Positions 17,701 to 26,028 of a stretch of DNA of 58,494 nucleotides are shown piece by piece. The translations under genes were made by a program, and so were the position numbers. The notes under the pieces are model-generated. The model made no database searches and had not been told where the DNA came from. It saw only the letters and a list, made by a program, of their open reading frames with translations. Each line of letters begins with the position of its first letter. Position 1 is the stretch's first letter. Origin of the DNA: Bacteroidota bacterium (lineage in GTDB: Bacteria; Bacteroidota; Ignavibacteria; Ignavibacteriales; Ignavibacteriaceae); contig JAKIZM010000013.1 in assembly GCA_022708025.1 (NCBI GenBank), forward strand, positions 1-58,494, written 5' to 3'.

Positions 17701-18350
17701 AAAGCCATCCCGTTTCTGCTTGGATCTCTGCTATCAGGTGTAAATATTCTGATCAATTGAGTTCTTGGATCAGCAAAGTTAAATTCATCATCTGACTGAT
17801 CGTCTGCATCAAATAAGCTTTCCTGATCGGCATTTTGAATACCACGACCAAAATATCCAAACCATTCCGTCTTTCCTGTTTCATCTTTCCAAGAAGAAGC
17901 TATTGGATCGTTCCAGCCTTCGATGGGCCAGGAATTCGGCAAGTGACTCATTGCAACAGTTTCTGCATTTGGATTTAAAAATCCAGGGATTGGGTTCCAT
18001 CCCCAGAAATAATTTTTAGATGGATGTCTTTCATCTGACTGACCCTTACGAGGACCTCTTGAAATTATTACAGAGTGTAATGTATCACCCAGTGTATTGA
18101 TAAACTCAACACCGATTAAAGGAATACAATCTCCGATATAATTTTCACCGGAACCTAAGGGCCATTCACCTCTGATATCAATTCCCTGATTAAATCCTGC
18201 AATTTGCCCATCATTGTAAAATGAAATTCCAACTCTGTTACCTGTATGTCTTCCCATTCTTAACAGAGTAGGATCACCTCTTTGAGCCAGCAGTTCCAAA
18301 TTGAGTAAAGATAGCAGCAGTAATAATATTGTTAAAATTGTTTTGTGCAT
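14787..18350 (-). CDS. Giant secreted protein with acidic DGIDND repeats and C-terminal T9SS-like domain
   Basis: About 1187 residues from the ATG at 18350, preceded by AAAGAG; a TTG five codons earlier is less likely. A signal peptide (MHKTILTILLLLLSLLNLE) is followed by a large beta-rich body. Several acidic calcium-binding-like stretches occur, such as DGIDNDDDS, DGIDNDLDG and DNDIDEDGDWD. Fibronectin-III-like modules follow in the second half. The C-terminus (VVPNPYVV, ISIFTVRGELIKTL, YGVYVFVAE) resembles a sorting domain. It lies 18 nt after the TonB receptor and 10 nt before the PorV-like gene, so all are probably one transcript. Function unknown; a surface-exposed partner of the receptor is plausible. 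Confidence 0.8.
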   Translation of the reverse strand: MHKTILTILLLLLSLLNLELLAQRGDPTLLRMGRHTGNRVGISFYNDGQIAGFNQGIDIRGEWPLGSGENYIGDCIPLIGVEFINTLGDTLHSVIISRGPRKGQSDERHPSKNYFWGWNPIPGFLNPNAETVAMSHLPNSWPIEGWNDPIASSWKDETGKTEWFGYFGRGIQNADQESLFDADDQSDDEFNFADPRTQLIRIFTPDSRDPSRNGMALKMRVRGFQWSNFLAEDAIFWLYDITNEGTTVYRKANFGTVVGTLAGGDGDAQDDLGYFDVDEWVTYSWDSDGIGNKGQKVGYVGYAFLESPGNPFDGIDNDDDSKSESPRFVQSDFDSVTYTVGSVVVLIDPQTYERTLHTITSLPDTVYSLGVRFIIEQGKYFREGHIGSIVNGVSVPHPSAYDGIDNDLDGLIDENQAIHYTARVLKGLPGLRYKNYRTGAGVNDLMIDERRDNDIDEDGDWDPEFDDVGIDGLGPDDFGYPGPDFGEGNGVPDQGEPNFGRTDPDESDQIGLTSFNFFNLTAAPDLSKDSLLWIRMTPGRFDVIPPIPQDGDFIYASGYFPLVPGNGNPDVKERFSVALLFGEDLDDIIGNKRIVQQIYNSGYKFPQPPKKPKITLTQEDGKVVIYWDGERTENDRDFITKKKDFQGYKIYRATDANFQDSRVVTNALGVLSFDKPIAQYDLVDTIQGFFYPSQKLLEQVGGTTFYLGSNTGLVNKFVDSSVVLGQTYYYAVCAYDEGDASKDIFPTENSKFIRRDNTGLIITDDNTGYITPGVRPAGYTPAAISDVQKSEPFIGTGVVNVEVVDDEAIKNNFKYKVAFQDSGAEGYTINWSLIDLQTPDTVFIPSINKEYIVAPLETIEIPSGNDTIYVNGLPFKLTGSTYTAPYDSLVARSKLFSGNTPIRHGFRLQILNDKVIKLDQTKSGFSNIVGTTGTITFDIMRDSRYPQNSGLTLPNDYSIEFYPEIADTSVEYRLFPPNNPANIFPATPVNFKIKNITQNRYIDFFFKKSGTVSTSYSIYFRDMVDTTVRNTWKLDLYYTSANTPLPTGGTLDLYTKKPFNGNDFLTFTTSGAMINKDRASSELDKIKVVPNPYVVTHQGESRLLSTQTSGRGEREIRFTYIPPGTKISIFTVRGELIKTLYHDDLYVGDVYWNLRTEENLDVAYGVYVFVAEVPEIGSKVGKFALIK

Positions 18351-18368
18351 TTCAATCTCTTTCAATTT

Positions 18369-21161
18369 TTAAAAATTATATGAAAAACCAAGTTCAACTC
18401 TTCTAGGTTCAGAGAAGAAACCAGGGTTTGTATAGATCTCATCCAAAGTATTATAGTAGAGTTTCGGTTTGATCTTTTCAGCTTCTAACCGGCTAAATGT
18501 AAAAAGCGGATCTCCTGAATCATCATAAACTCCTCTTGGATTATCCATATCCAAAAGGTTATAAACTTTTAAGAAAAGCGATAATGTAGTGCTGCCGATA
18601 ATAAAATCTTTATACACTCTTAAATCAAGATTTAAAATACTTGGTTTTGTTTCACTGTTTCGTGGTAAAGCATTCTGAGTTACGTTTGTATTTTTGTTAA
18701 CCTGCGGGGTATATGGCTGACCAGTATAAAAATTGCCAATCAATGAAAAACCGTAATCTCTTTCAACTGAATAAGCAATGGATAGATTTAATGTATGTGC
18801 CTGATCCCAGTTAAGAGGTGCGATAAAAGTTTCCGGTAAAGCTCCGCCAAGTAATGCATTTCTTGCATCTGCCGGATTTGATGCATTACCTTTTGTTACC
18901 GAATATGTGTAATCAATACTTGTAGCTAAGCCTCCGGAAAATCTTTTTTCAAAGCTTACGATAAAACCTTTAGAGAATCCAAAGTCAGAGTTTGCATATC
19001 TGCTGTAACTTGAAGCACCGCCGAATACCAATATTTCATCGCTCTGTGTACCGGTAAGATCTCTGAAATCTTCAAAGAATACTGTGACATCAACAGCAAT
19101 ATCTTCACCTATTTGCTGCTGAACTCCGATTTCACCTTTTACAGTTTTCTGCGGTCTTAAATCTGCATTTCCAAACAATCCCTGATTGCCGGAACCTACA
19201 CCAAGTTCAAATTCAGGATTTGTATATAAATATTCATAAGACGGCAACTGGAAAAAATGACCATAAGAAAAATGAAGCACTCCTTTATCAGTAATTGGGA
19301 ATGCCAATCCGACACGAGGACTAACTTGATATTTTACAGAAGCATCCTTATACCAGTATTTTTCACGGTCTGCAACTGTTTTAAGGGTTTCTCCTTCATT
19401 TGGATCATAAATACCATTACCATTCAAATCATTAAACTGATTAGATGGTTTTAATGGATTATTAATATTCGGATCAGTCGGATCACTAAGTACTACGCCA
19501 TCGGGATTAAAAATATCAAGTCTTGCACCGATATTAAAAATCAGATCAAATGCTTCAAACTTCGATTGAACATAAAATGCTCCTTCAACCGGATTATGCA
19601 AATATTCATTATTCAACGGCGAAGTTATCGGAGCTATATCTACAGTGCTAACACCATTTATTGTTGTGGGATATAAAGTTATATCCTTAAAATATATGCT
19701 GTGTCTTTTGAATTCACCACCGAACTGCAGGTTAATTTCCTGGGAAAACTGTGTAGCCCAATCCAACTTTGCTGAATAAGTTCCGGTACTTCTTTTAAAT
19801 CGGCTGTAATCGGTTCCACCAACATCAAAACTGTACGGCGGAGTTTGTAAAGCAGTGTTATTAACATAGTTAGTTGCAAAAGTATTAGGATCGGTATAAA
19901 TGTCTTCAAATAAAAAGTGTTTATACTCTTTATAGAAATAAGAAAAATTAAGATTATAAAAAGAAGAACCTGATAATGCATGATTGATTGAAAGAATATT
20001 AGAATATCCTTTTCTAAATCTTTGCAGATTATTATCCGGAGTTAATCTTCTCGAATGGTAATAATCCTGATATTCTTCTCTATCAATAACGTAGTTGTAA
20101 TTAAGTTTTACTCCGGGCAAAAATCTATAAGTTAGTTTTCCTTGTCCATAAATCTTTTCATCCGGATTCATGGATACGTATGACTTATCACCATTTTGAG
20201 TAATATTAAAATCGGACCCACCGCTTCCTGCTACTTCAGAAGCTCTGTCAGTAACAAGAAAAAATCTTTTTCCGTACAGATATCCGGTGTTATAAAAATA
20301 TCTTCCGTTCAGATAAAAGAAAAGCTGATCTCTTAAAATCGGTCCACTAAGGCTTCCTTCAAAATTTCTGATAGCAACCGGATTGATGCTTTTTATATCC
20401 CAGAATTTATCTTCCTTGTTTGAAAAATAATCACCAACATAAGTCTGGAAATTACCGTTAAAATTATTGCTTCCGTCTTTTGTAACAATATTTATAATTC
20501 CAGACATTGCCTGACCATATTCTGCATTAAATGCACCGCTGATTACCTGTAATTCCTGTACTGCATTTGCATTAACATTAATAACAGAACTTCCATCGTA
20601 AGCATCTGTAAGCGGCACACCATCAACCTGATAAGCAACCTGACCGGCCCTGCCGCCTCTGACGTGAAGATCGCTGCCGGATGTTACAATACCTGCCTGC
20701 AGAGAAAGCAGATCAGTTATCTCTGTAACAGGAAGCTGAGAGATCATATCTTCACCCACAACTGATGTAGTAGCTGTAACGTCTTTTCGAATTAAAGGTT
20801 TTGTTGCAACTACAACTACTTCTTCATTCAGCTCAAGTGCAGTTGAATGAAGAGAAAAATCCTGCGTTGCAGTAAAACCGCTTGCAACTTTAATACCTTG
20901 TGCAGTAACTGAATTATAACCTATTGCAGATGCTTTTACTGAATAAGTTCCGGGCGGCATATTTATAATAAAATAATTGCCATCAAGATCAGTTGCAGCG
21001 CCTTGATTAGTGCCTTCCACCATTACATTAACAAAAGGAAGCGCTTCACCTGTACTTGCATCAGTTACTTTACCGGCAATTTTCCCGCTCTGTCCAAAAG
21101 TTACTTGTGTAGAAAAAAGTAAAATTATAAACACAGTAAAAAACTGTATAGTAAACTTCAT
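18369..21161 (-). CDS. TonB-dependent receptor with carboxypeptidase-regulatory-like domain
   Basis: A 930-residue outer membrane receptor. Signal peptide about 1-23; a CarboxypepD_reg-like beta-sandwich about 25-110 (GKIAGKVTDASTGEALPFVN); a plug domain about 118-235 (LHVRGGRAGQVAYQVDGVPL, GQAMSGIINIVTKDG); then a 22-strand-type barrel ending RRVELGFSYNF with terminal F. GGAGG lies 7-11 nt before the ATG. It heads the leftward cluster with the giant secreted protein, PorV-like protein and a starch-binding-like T9SS protein. This suggests import of a glycan or oligomer, though no SusD gene is present. Ligand unknown. Confidence 0.92.
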   Translation of the reverse strand: MKFTIQFFTVFIILLFSTQVTFGQSGKIAGKVTDASTGEALPFVNVMVEGTNQGAATDLDGNYFIINMPPGTYSVKASAIGYNSVTAQGIKVASGFTATQDFSLHSTALELNEEVVVVATKPLIRKDVTATTSVVGEDMISQLPVTEITDLLSLQAGIVTSGSDLHVRGGRAGQVAYQVDGVPLTDAYDGSSVINVNANAVQELQVISGAFNAEYGQAMSGIINIVTKDGSNNFNGNFQTYVGDYFSNKEDKFWDIKSINPVAIRNFEGSLSGPILRDQLFFYLNGRYFYNTGYLYGKRFFLVTDRASEVAGSGGSDFNITQNGDKSYVSMNPDEKIYGQGKLTYRFLPGVKLNYNYVIDREEYQDYYHSRRLTPDNNLQRFRKGYSNILSINHALSGSSFYNLNFSYFYKEYKHFLFEDIYTDPNTFATNYVNNTALQTPPYSFDVGGTDYSRFKRSTGTYSAKLDWATQFSQEINLQFGGEFKRHSIYFKDITLYPTTINGVSTVDIAPITSPLNNEYLHNPVEGAFYVQSKFEAFDLIFNIGARLDIFNPDGVVLSDPTDPNINNPLKPSNQFNDLNGNGIYDPNEGETLKTVADREKYWYKDASVKYQVSPRVGLAFPITDKGVLHFSYGHFFQLPSYEYLYTNPEFELGVGSGNQGLFGNADLRPQKTVKGEIGVQQQIGEDIAVDVTVFFEDFRDLTGTQSDEILVFGGASSYSRYANSDFGFSKGFIVSFEKRFSGGLATSIDYTYSVTKGNASNPADARNALLGGALPETFIAPLNWDQAHTLNLSIAYSVERDYGFSLIGNFYTGQPYTPQVNKNTNVTQNALPRNSETKPSILNLDLRVYKDFIIGSTTLSLFLKVYNLLDMDNPRGVYDDSGDPLFTFSRLEAEKIKPKLYYNTLDEIYTNPGFFSEPRRVELGFSYNF

Positions 21162-21482
21162 AATATTCCTCCGAGAGGTAAATTGTAGATCATTATTGAA
21201 TTTATAATGGAAAGAGTACCAAATACTATAATTACTCCTTATAATACTTTACACTTAATAAAACATATTAATCAAACATGTTAATTTAATAAAAGTAACA
21301 GTTAATTTTACTAATTCAGTTTAGTATAAAAAATTATGACCTTATATAAATTATTCTGCCTTATTCAATTAATGATCTTCACTTTTGTGCTTAATAATTA
21401 AGGAAAAAGCAATTCTAAATGGATTCAATTATTCTTTTGTTTGAAAGGTTTAATAGATACAATCAGAAATGTTATTAAAAGA
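21162..21482. other. Intergenic region upstream of the TonB receptor
   Basis: A 321-base gap containing the leader and Shine-Dalgarno of the TonB receptor gene (GGAGG near 21170). The rest is AT-rich with no gene, no strong hairpin and no clear T-run terminator for the rhodanese operon. Confidence 0.5.
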
Positions 21483-21860
21483 CTACCGTTTACTGAACTC
21501 TACCATACCACCTAAAACATTTTTAGCATTAAATCCTGCTCTTTTAAGATATTCAACTGCAACCGCAGATCTATTTTGTGTACGGCAGATTACTATAATT
21601 TCTTTATCCTTAAATTTTTCCAGCTCATTGATCCGCTGATCAAGCACTTGTACAGGAATATTGATAGATGATTCAACCTTACCAAGAGGACCAATAAATT
21701 CTTCAGAGGTTCTAACATCAAGTACAACAATATTATTATCAGATTTAAGCTTCTCTTTAAATTCAGCCATCGTTAGCGAATTATCTGTTTTCAGTTGAGC
21801 AAAAGTCAAAGAGTTAATTATCAAAAGTAAACCTAAAATATTTATAAAATATTTTATCAT
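21483..21860 (-). CDS. Exported single-domain rhodanese
   Basis: A 125-residue protein with a signal peptide (about 1-21, ending LTFAQ) and one rhodanese domain. The LDVRTSEEF segment (47-55) and the active-site loop C92-RTQNRS are intact, so sulfur-transfer or persulfide chemistry in the periplasm is possible. It is the last gene of the leftward operon sigma factor, anti-sigma, FmdB, rhodanese, 13 nt after the FmdB gene. The context suggests a redox or sulfur-stress role. Confidence 0.88.
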   Translation of the reverse strand: MIKYFINILGLLLIINSLTFAQLKTDNSLTMAEFKEKLKSDNNIVVLDVRTSEEFIGPLGKVESSINIPVQVLDQRINELEKFKDKEIIVICRTQNRSAVAVEYLKRAGFNAKNVLGGMVEFSKR

Positions 21861-21873
21861 ATTATTTCCTTCT

Positions 21874-22116
21874 TTAATTTAATCCGCAAAATCCTGATGA
21901 ACATCCGCCGCTATAAGATGGTTCAGCACTGCAATTACCTGTTTCACATCCGGAGGAAGATGTTGAAAAACCAACCGAACTGAATGTTGAGAAAACCTTC
22001 TGATTTTCTTTTGAATGACATTGCGGACAACTTACATTTTCAGGATTTGTTAAAGATTTATGAAATACTTCAAACTTAGAATTACAGTTGTTACATTTAT
22101 ATTCAAATACGGGCAA
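21874..22116 (-). CDS. FmdB-family zinc ribbon protein
   Basis: An 80-residue protein beginning MPVFEYKCNNCNSKFEVFHK, with the paired CxxC knuckles C8/C11 and C30/C33 of the FmdB regulator family. The serine- and cysteine-rich tail adds four more cysteines (GCETGNC, GGCSSGFC). Such proteins are small putative regulators of unknown mechanism. It lies 22 nt after the anti-sigma gene and 13 nt before the rhodanese gene. Confidence 0.88.
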   Translation of the reverse strand: MPVFEYKCNNCNSKFEVFHKSLTNPENVSCPQCHSKENQKVFSTFSSVGFSTSSSGCETGNCSAEPSYSGGCSSGFCGLN

Positions 22117-22138
22117 GTTGTGTTTCCTTCTTTTATTT

Positions 22139-22384
22139 TTATTTATCGCAATCGCTTAGATCTAAAAAATTCATCAATCGTTTATGAGCATCATCTGTTA
22201 ACCTGACGTTATATTTTTTATAGTAATCAATTGTCAATCCAATAGTATTAAAATACTTCTGGCAGTCAGGACAATTGTCAAGATGATGTTTGATTGCAAC
22301 ACATTTATCGGATTCAAGATCTTCGCCAAGACTCTCACAAATATGCTGCATTACGTCTTTACAGTTTGGGTTTTGTTCACTCAT
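22139..22384 (-). CDS. Zinc-finger anti-sigma factor
   Basis: An 81-residue soluble protein with the HxxxCxxC pattern of zinc anti-sigma domains (HHLDNCPDC) plus upstream cysteines (C8, C15, C28). There is no membrane segment, so it is a cytoplasmic anti-sigma, a type that can respond to thiol oxidation. Its ATG overlaps the sigma factor stop by 4 nt (ATGA), giving a coupled sigma/anti-sigma pair. Confidence 0.82.
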   Translation of the reverse strand: MSEQNPNCKDVMQHICESLGEDLESDKCVAIKHHLDNCPDCQKYFNTIGLTIDYYKKYNVRLTDDAHKRLMNFLDLSDCDK

Positions 22385-22941
22385 CTGCTGAATGCCTTAT
22401 TTAATTCTTTTCTTAAAAATGCTCTTGCTCTGTGTAATCTGGATTTAACTGCCGGAACAGATAACTCCGCTAATTTAGCAGTTTCTTCGGTTGATAATCC
22501 TTCAACATCACGGAGTAAAAAAACTATACGATATTCCGGACTTAGTTTGTTAATCGAATCATCGAGAATTTTTTTCAATTCGTCATTTTCAATATTTTGA
22601 TTGGGTATTGTTGACCAATCTGCTGTGTAGCGATCTTCATAAAGTTCATCATCATTATCGATAGAAACAAAAGATTTGCTCTTATCTTTTCTTGCCATCA
22701 TAAGACAATGATTGGAAACAATTCTATAAAGCCAGGTTGAAAGTTTTGAGTGTCCGTCAAACTGATGCAGGTTTTTTATCATACTGTAAAAAGTTTCCTG
22801 CATTATATGTTCAGCTTTATCCCTGTCCCTGCATATCTTAAACGAAAAATTAAATACAGTCTGCTCGTTATTTTTAACCAAACTTGCAAGAGCTTGTCTG
22901 TCACCGGACTTAGCCAGTTCTATCAGTTTTGTTTCTTCCAT
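22381..22941 (-). CDS. ECF-family RNA polymerase sigma factor
   Basis: A 186-residue sigma-70 family protein of the extracytoplasmic-function type. Region 2 lies at about 15-90 (NFSFKICRDRDKAEHIMQET, LSTWLYRIVSNHC) and region 4 at about 130-180 (LSPEYRIVFLLRDVEGLSTE, VKSRLHRARAFLRK). It directs transcription of a small regulon and probably its own operon. It is coupled to the zinc anti-sigma gene and followed by FmdB and rhodanese genes. The 162-bp gap to the divergent gene at 23104 should hold its promoter. Confidence 0.92.
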   Translation of the reverse strand: MEETKLIELAKSGDRQALASLVKNNEQTVFNFSFKICRDRDKAEHIMQETFYSMIKNLHQFDGHSKLSTWLYRIVSNHCLMMARKDKSKSFVSIDNDDELYEDRYTADWSTIPNQNIENDELKKILDDSINKLSPEYRIVFLLRDVEGLSTEETAKLAELSVPAVKSRLHRARAFLRKELNKAFSR

Positions 22942-23103
22942 CTGTAAGATGCTTTATGTAAAAAGTGGATTCTAATTGTAAACAAAAATAGCAAATAATT
23001 CTTTTATTGCTAAATCTTCAAATTTTTAAGGTTTTTTAAGCATTTTTTTGTTGCACAATATTTGTAAGAATTGTAAAAAAAATAATTATCTCAGGATAAA
23101 GTT

Positions 23104-25029
23104 ATGAGTTCAAATAAATATTTAGAAGCAATTAAAGAAAATGATCTGTTCAGAGGAATAGATCTTAAGTCAATTAACTTCTCGTATGATAGCAAAAGAA
23201 TTATGGAGCTTAAAGAAGGTGATTTAGTTTACTCTTCGGGGCAGCCCGCTGATTTTGTATATCTGATTCTTGATGGCGAAGTTAAATTAAAATTAACAAC
23301 TGTAAAACGTCTATTTTTTAAAAAGGCTAAAGAGTTCGTTGGTGAAAAAGAAATAATTGCCGGCACTGAAAGAAACTCTTCAGCACTAGCAAACAGTAAT
23401 TGCACACTTTATAAAATTGATGCAGATGTTTTAAAAAATAATTTAGACTCATCAGCAAATTTACAATCAAGAATAAATTCAGAAGATGAAACAGTTCCTG
23501 AAGTACCAGTAATGGAATTTAATATTCCTCCTGTAACTCAGGAAAAAGCAACACCCGCTTTTTCGGCTGAACCTCAGAAGTTTGATCTTAATCAGTTTAA
23601 AGATTTTGAGCCGGACAAGAAAACAGTAGTAGATATTGATAATATTAAGGTATCTCACTACCAAAGAGAGCCTGATCTTGATGATATAATACAAGAAAAA
23701 TATCTTATGAGTGATAATCATTCTTTAAAAAACCAGTTGTTAGATAATGAAAATGATGCTGGCAGTTGGATTATTACCGAAACTAATCTGGATAATTTGC
23801 CATCTTCTAAGAAGTCTTCTTTTCATGGTAACGAAAAAATAGAAGTTGATGAAATTATTACTCCATCGGGCCGAAAAGGCACTGTATCAGAAACAACCGA
23901 TACTTTGATTGCAAATACCGGAGATCTACAATTAAATGGTAAAAATATAATTGAATTTCTGTTACAGAAAACTAATTCATTGGTTGGTGCTTTATATGTA
24001 GTTTCCCCTGATAAAACTTATCTGGATGAATTATATCAGACTACTGAATCAATTTACAAGGGTAAGAAATCCTTAAAAACCGGTATAACCGGAGCAGTTG
24101 CAAAGGATAAAAAAATAAGATATGTGGTATCATTTCAAAAAGATGTTAATTTTGATCCCGAGACCGACCTTCCAAATAATTTTTCAGGTGAAACATTAAT
24201 ATTTGTTCCTTTTGTTGATGAAAAGAATGAACTGATCGCGATTGCACAGCTTGGCAATAATGAAAAGATGTTTACAAAATCAGAAGAAAATAATTTAAAG
24301 GAATATGCAGCTAAATTAGTTGGATTATTCAAACCTGATCAAATGCCTGTTCAAAAAGCTTCCGTTAAAATAGCTTTATCTACTGATATCACACAATTTG
24401 CAAAATTTTTGTTAAACGATGTAAAGGCTCCGATGTTAACGGTCAGACATTATTCATCTATACTTTCCCGTTTTGAATTAGCAGATGAGATAAAGAAAGT
24501 AATATCGTTATTATCAGCACAAGCCAATAAAGTGATTGACCTGATTCAGGGAACGCTCGATTACTCTGAGAAAAACACAAAAGTAAAGCTGGAAACAGTT
24601 AACTTTAATGAATTTATGGAGCAATCATTAAATGTATTATCCGAATATGTTGAATCAAGAAACGTAAAGCTTTTCAAAAAATTAAGTGTAGATACAAAAG
24701 TCAGAATCGACACAAGAAAATTTTATGTGGCTTGTTTTTACATTTCCAAATTCGCCTGCGATGTAATGAAAAGCGGAAGCAATATTTATTTCAGTTCAGA
24801 GCTTAGCGATAATACACTTAAATTGATTATCAAAGATGAGAACAAAACTATAAAAGAATCTGATATTGATAATTTATTCAATCCGAATCTGTTCAATGAT
24901 AGCGGAGATAATATCGGATTGAGCCTTGCAATAGCAAAATTCATTATTGAAGCAATGAATGCAAATATAAAATTACAATTTAATAATCCGGGACTGCTTT
25001 ACCAGATTTCAATTCCCGTTTCTTCGTAG
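23104..25029 (+). CDS. cNMP-binding/GAF protein with degenerate histidine-kinase C-terminus
   Basis: A 641-residue soluble protein. A cyclic-nucleotide-binding-like barrel lies at about 12-110 (ELKEGDLVYSSGQPADFVYL), a linker at 120-275, a GAF-like domain at about 280-410, and a histidine-kinase-like core at about 425-640. In the kinase core the usual phospho-acceptor histidine appears replaced: the H-box aligns as LLNDVKAPM (N438). The N-box asparagine is also not evident in CFYISKFACDVM. The G2-like loop GDNIGLSLAIAKFI (601-614) is retained. It may act as a signal-binding adaptor rather than an active kinase. It is 12 nt upstream of miaA and probably co-transcribed. Confidence 0.75.
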   Translation: MSSNKYLEAIKENDLFRGIDLKSINFSYDSKRIMELKEGDLVYSSGQPADFVYLILDGEVKLKLTTVKRLFFKKAKEFVGEKEIIAGTERNSSALANSNCTLYKIDADVLKNNLDSSANLQSRINSEDETVPEVPVMEFNIPPVTQEKATPAFSAEPQKFDLNQFKDFEPDKKTVVDIDNIKVSHYQREPDLDDIIQEKYLMSDNHSLKNQLLDNENDAGSWIITETNLDNLPSSKKSSFHGNEKIEVDEIITPSGRKGTVSETTDTLIANTGDLQLNGKNIIEFLLQKTNSLVGALYVVSPDKTYLDELYQTTESIYKGKKSLKTGITGAVAKDKKIRYVVSFQKDVNFDPETDLPNNFSGETLIFVPFVDEKNELIAIAQLGNNEKMFTKSEENNLKEYAAKLVGLFKPDQMPVQKASVKIALSTDITQFAKFLLNDVKAPMLTVRHYSSILSRFELADEIKKVISLLSAQANKVIDLIQGTLDYSEKNTKVKLETVNFNEFMEQSLNVLSEYVESRNVKLFKKLSVDTKVRIDTRKFYVACFYISKFACDVMKSGSNIYFSSELSDNTLKLIIKDENKTIKESDIDNLFNPNLFNDSGDNIGLSLAIAKFIIEAMNANIKLQFNNPGLLYQISIPVSS

Positions 25030-25041
25030 TAATTTTATGTA

Positions 25042-25956
25042 ATGAATTTTAATCTTATAACTGTTCTTGGCCCGACTGCTACCGGAAAGACAAAGCTAGC
25101 AGTTCAGCTTGCAGAGTATTTCAATGGAGAAATAATCTCTGCTGATTCGCGCCAGGTTTACCACAGAATGAATATCGGAACAGGAAAAGATTTATCCGAA
25201 TATATTTTCAAAGGTAAACAAATACATTATCACCTGATCGATGTTATCGATCCGACCGAAGAATTTAATCTGTATAAGTTTCAGCAGTTGTTTTATAAAG
25301 CGTTTGAAGAGATCTCAGAGAAGAAGAAAATTCCTTTTCTTGTCGGTGGAACAGGAATGTACCTGGGTTCAATCCTTCAGGATTATAGTCTTAACAAAGC
25401 AGATTTTGAAAAAACGCAGCAGGAATATTTTTCATTTAGTGATGAAGAATTAAGAGTTATTCTTAAAAAGCTTAATCCTGTATTGCATAACACAACAGAT
25501 CTTAATATAAGAGAACGGATTCTAAAAGCTATTGCTGTTTCAAAAGCACAGATGGATAACAGAGCAGATTTATCCGAAGTAAAAACCGTAAATATTAAAT
25601 CATTGAACATCGGAGTTAAGCTGCCGCGTGAAGAAATAAAAAAAAGAATCACTGCAAGATTAAAAAGAAGATTAGACGAAGAAGGGATGATTGATGAAGT
25701 TCAATCGCTTTTGGATTCCGGAGTAAGTTATGATAAAATGATTTTCTTTGGTCTGGAGTATAAGTTTATTGCTCAATATCTTAGCGGTGAACTAAATAAA
25801 AATGATATGTTTCAGAAACTAAATTCAGCGATCCATTCATTTGCAAAGAGACAAATGACCTGGTTCAGAAAAATGGAGAGAGAAGGAGTTATGATTAATT
25901 GGATCGAAGGACCTGATTTTAATAAAGCTAAAGAATTAATTGAGAATAATTTATAG
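25042..25956 (+). CDS. miaA: tRNA dimethylallyltransferase
   Basis: A 304-residue enzyme of normal length with the P-loop GPTATGKT (10-17), the ISADSRQVYHRMNIGTGK segment and the VGGTGMYL motif. It transfers a dimethylallyl group to N6 of A37 in tRNAs that read UNN codons. It follows the degenerate kinase gene by 12 nt. Confidence 0.96.
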   Translation: MNFNLITVLGPTATGKTKLAVQLAEYFNGEIISADSRQVYHRMNIGTGKDLSEYIFKGKQIHYHLIDVIDPTEEFNLYKFQQLFYKAFEEISEKKKIPFLVGGTGMYLGSILQDYSLNKADFEKTQQEYFSFSDEELRVILKKLNPVLHNTTDLNIRERILKAIAVSKAQMDNRADLSEVKTVNIKSLNIGVKLPREEIKKRITARLKRRLDEEGMIDEVQSLLDSGVSYDKMIFFGLEYKFIAQYLSGELNKNDMFQKLNSAIHSFAKRQMTWFRKMEREGVMINWIEGPDFNKAKELIENNL

Positions 25957-26028
25957 ATCACTGCACGTTCTGATTTATACGGATAAAGTAATCCGGATTA
26001 ATTATTTAAAATATCAAACAGCATAACA

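Noticed and set aside
14787..18365. TTG start at 18365 for the giant secreted protein
   Set aside because: An ATG five codons later has AAAGAG upstream and begins a cleaner signal peptide.
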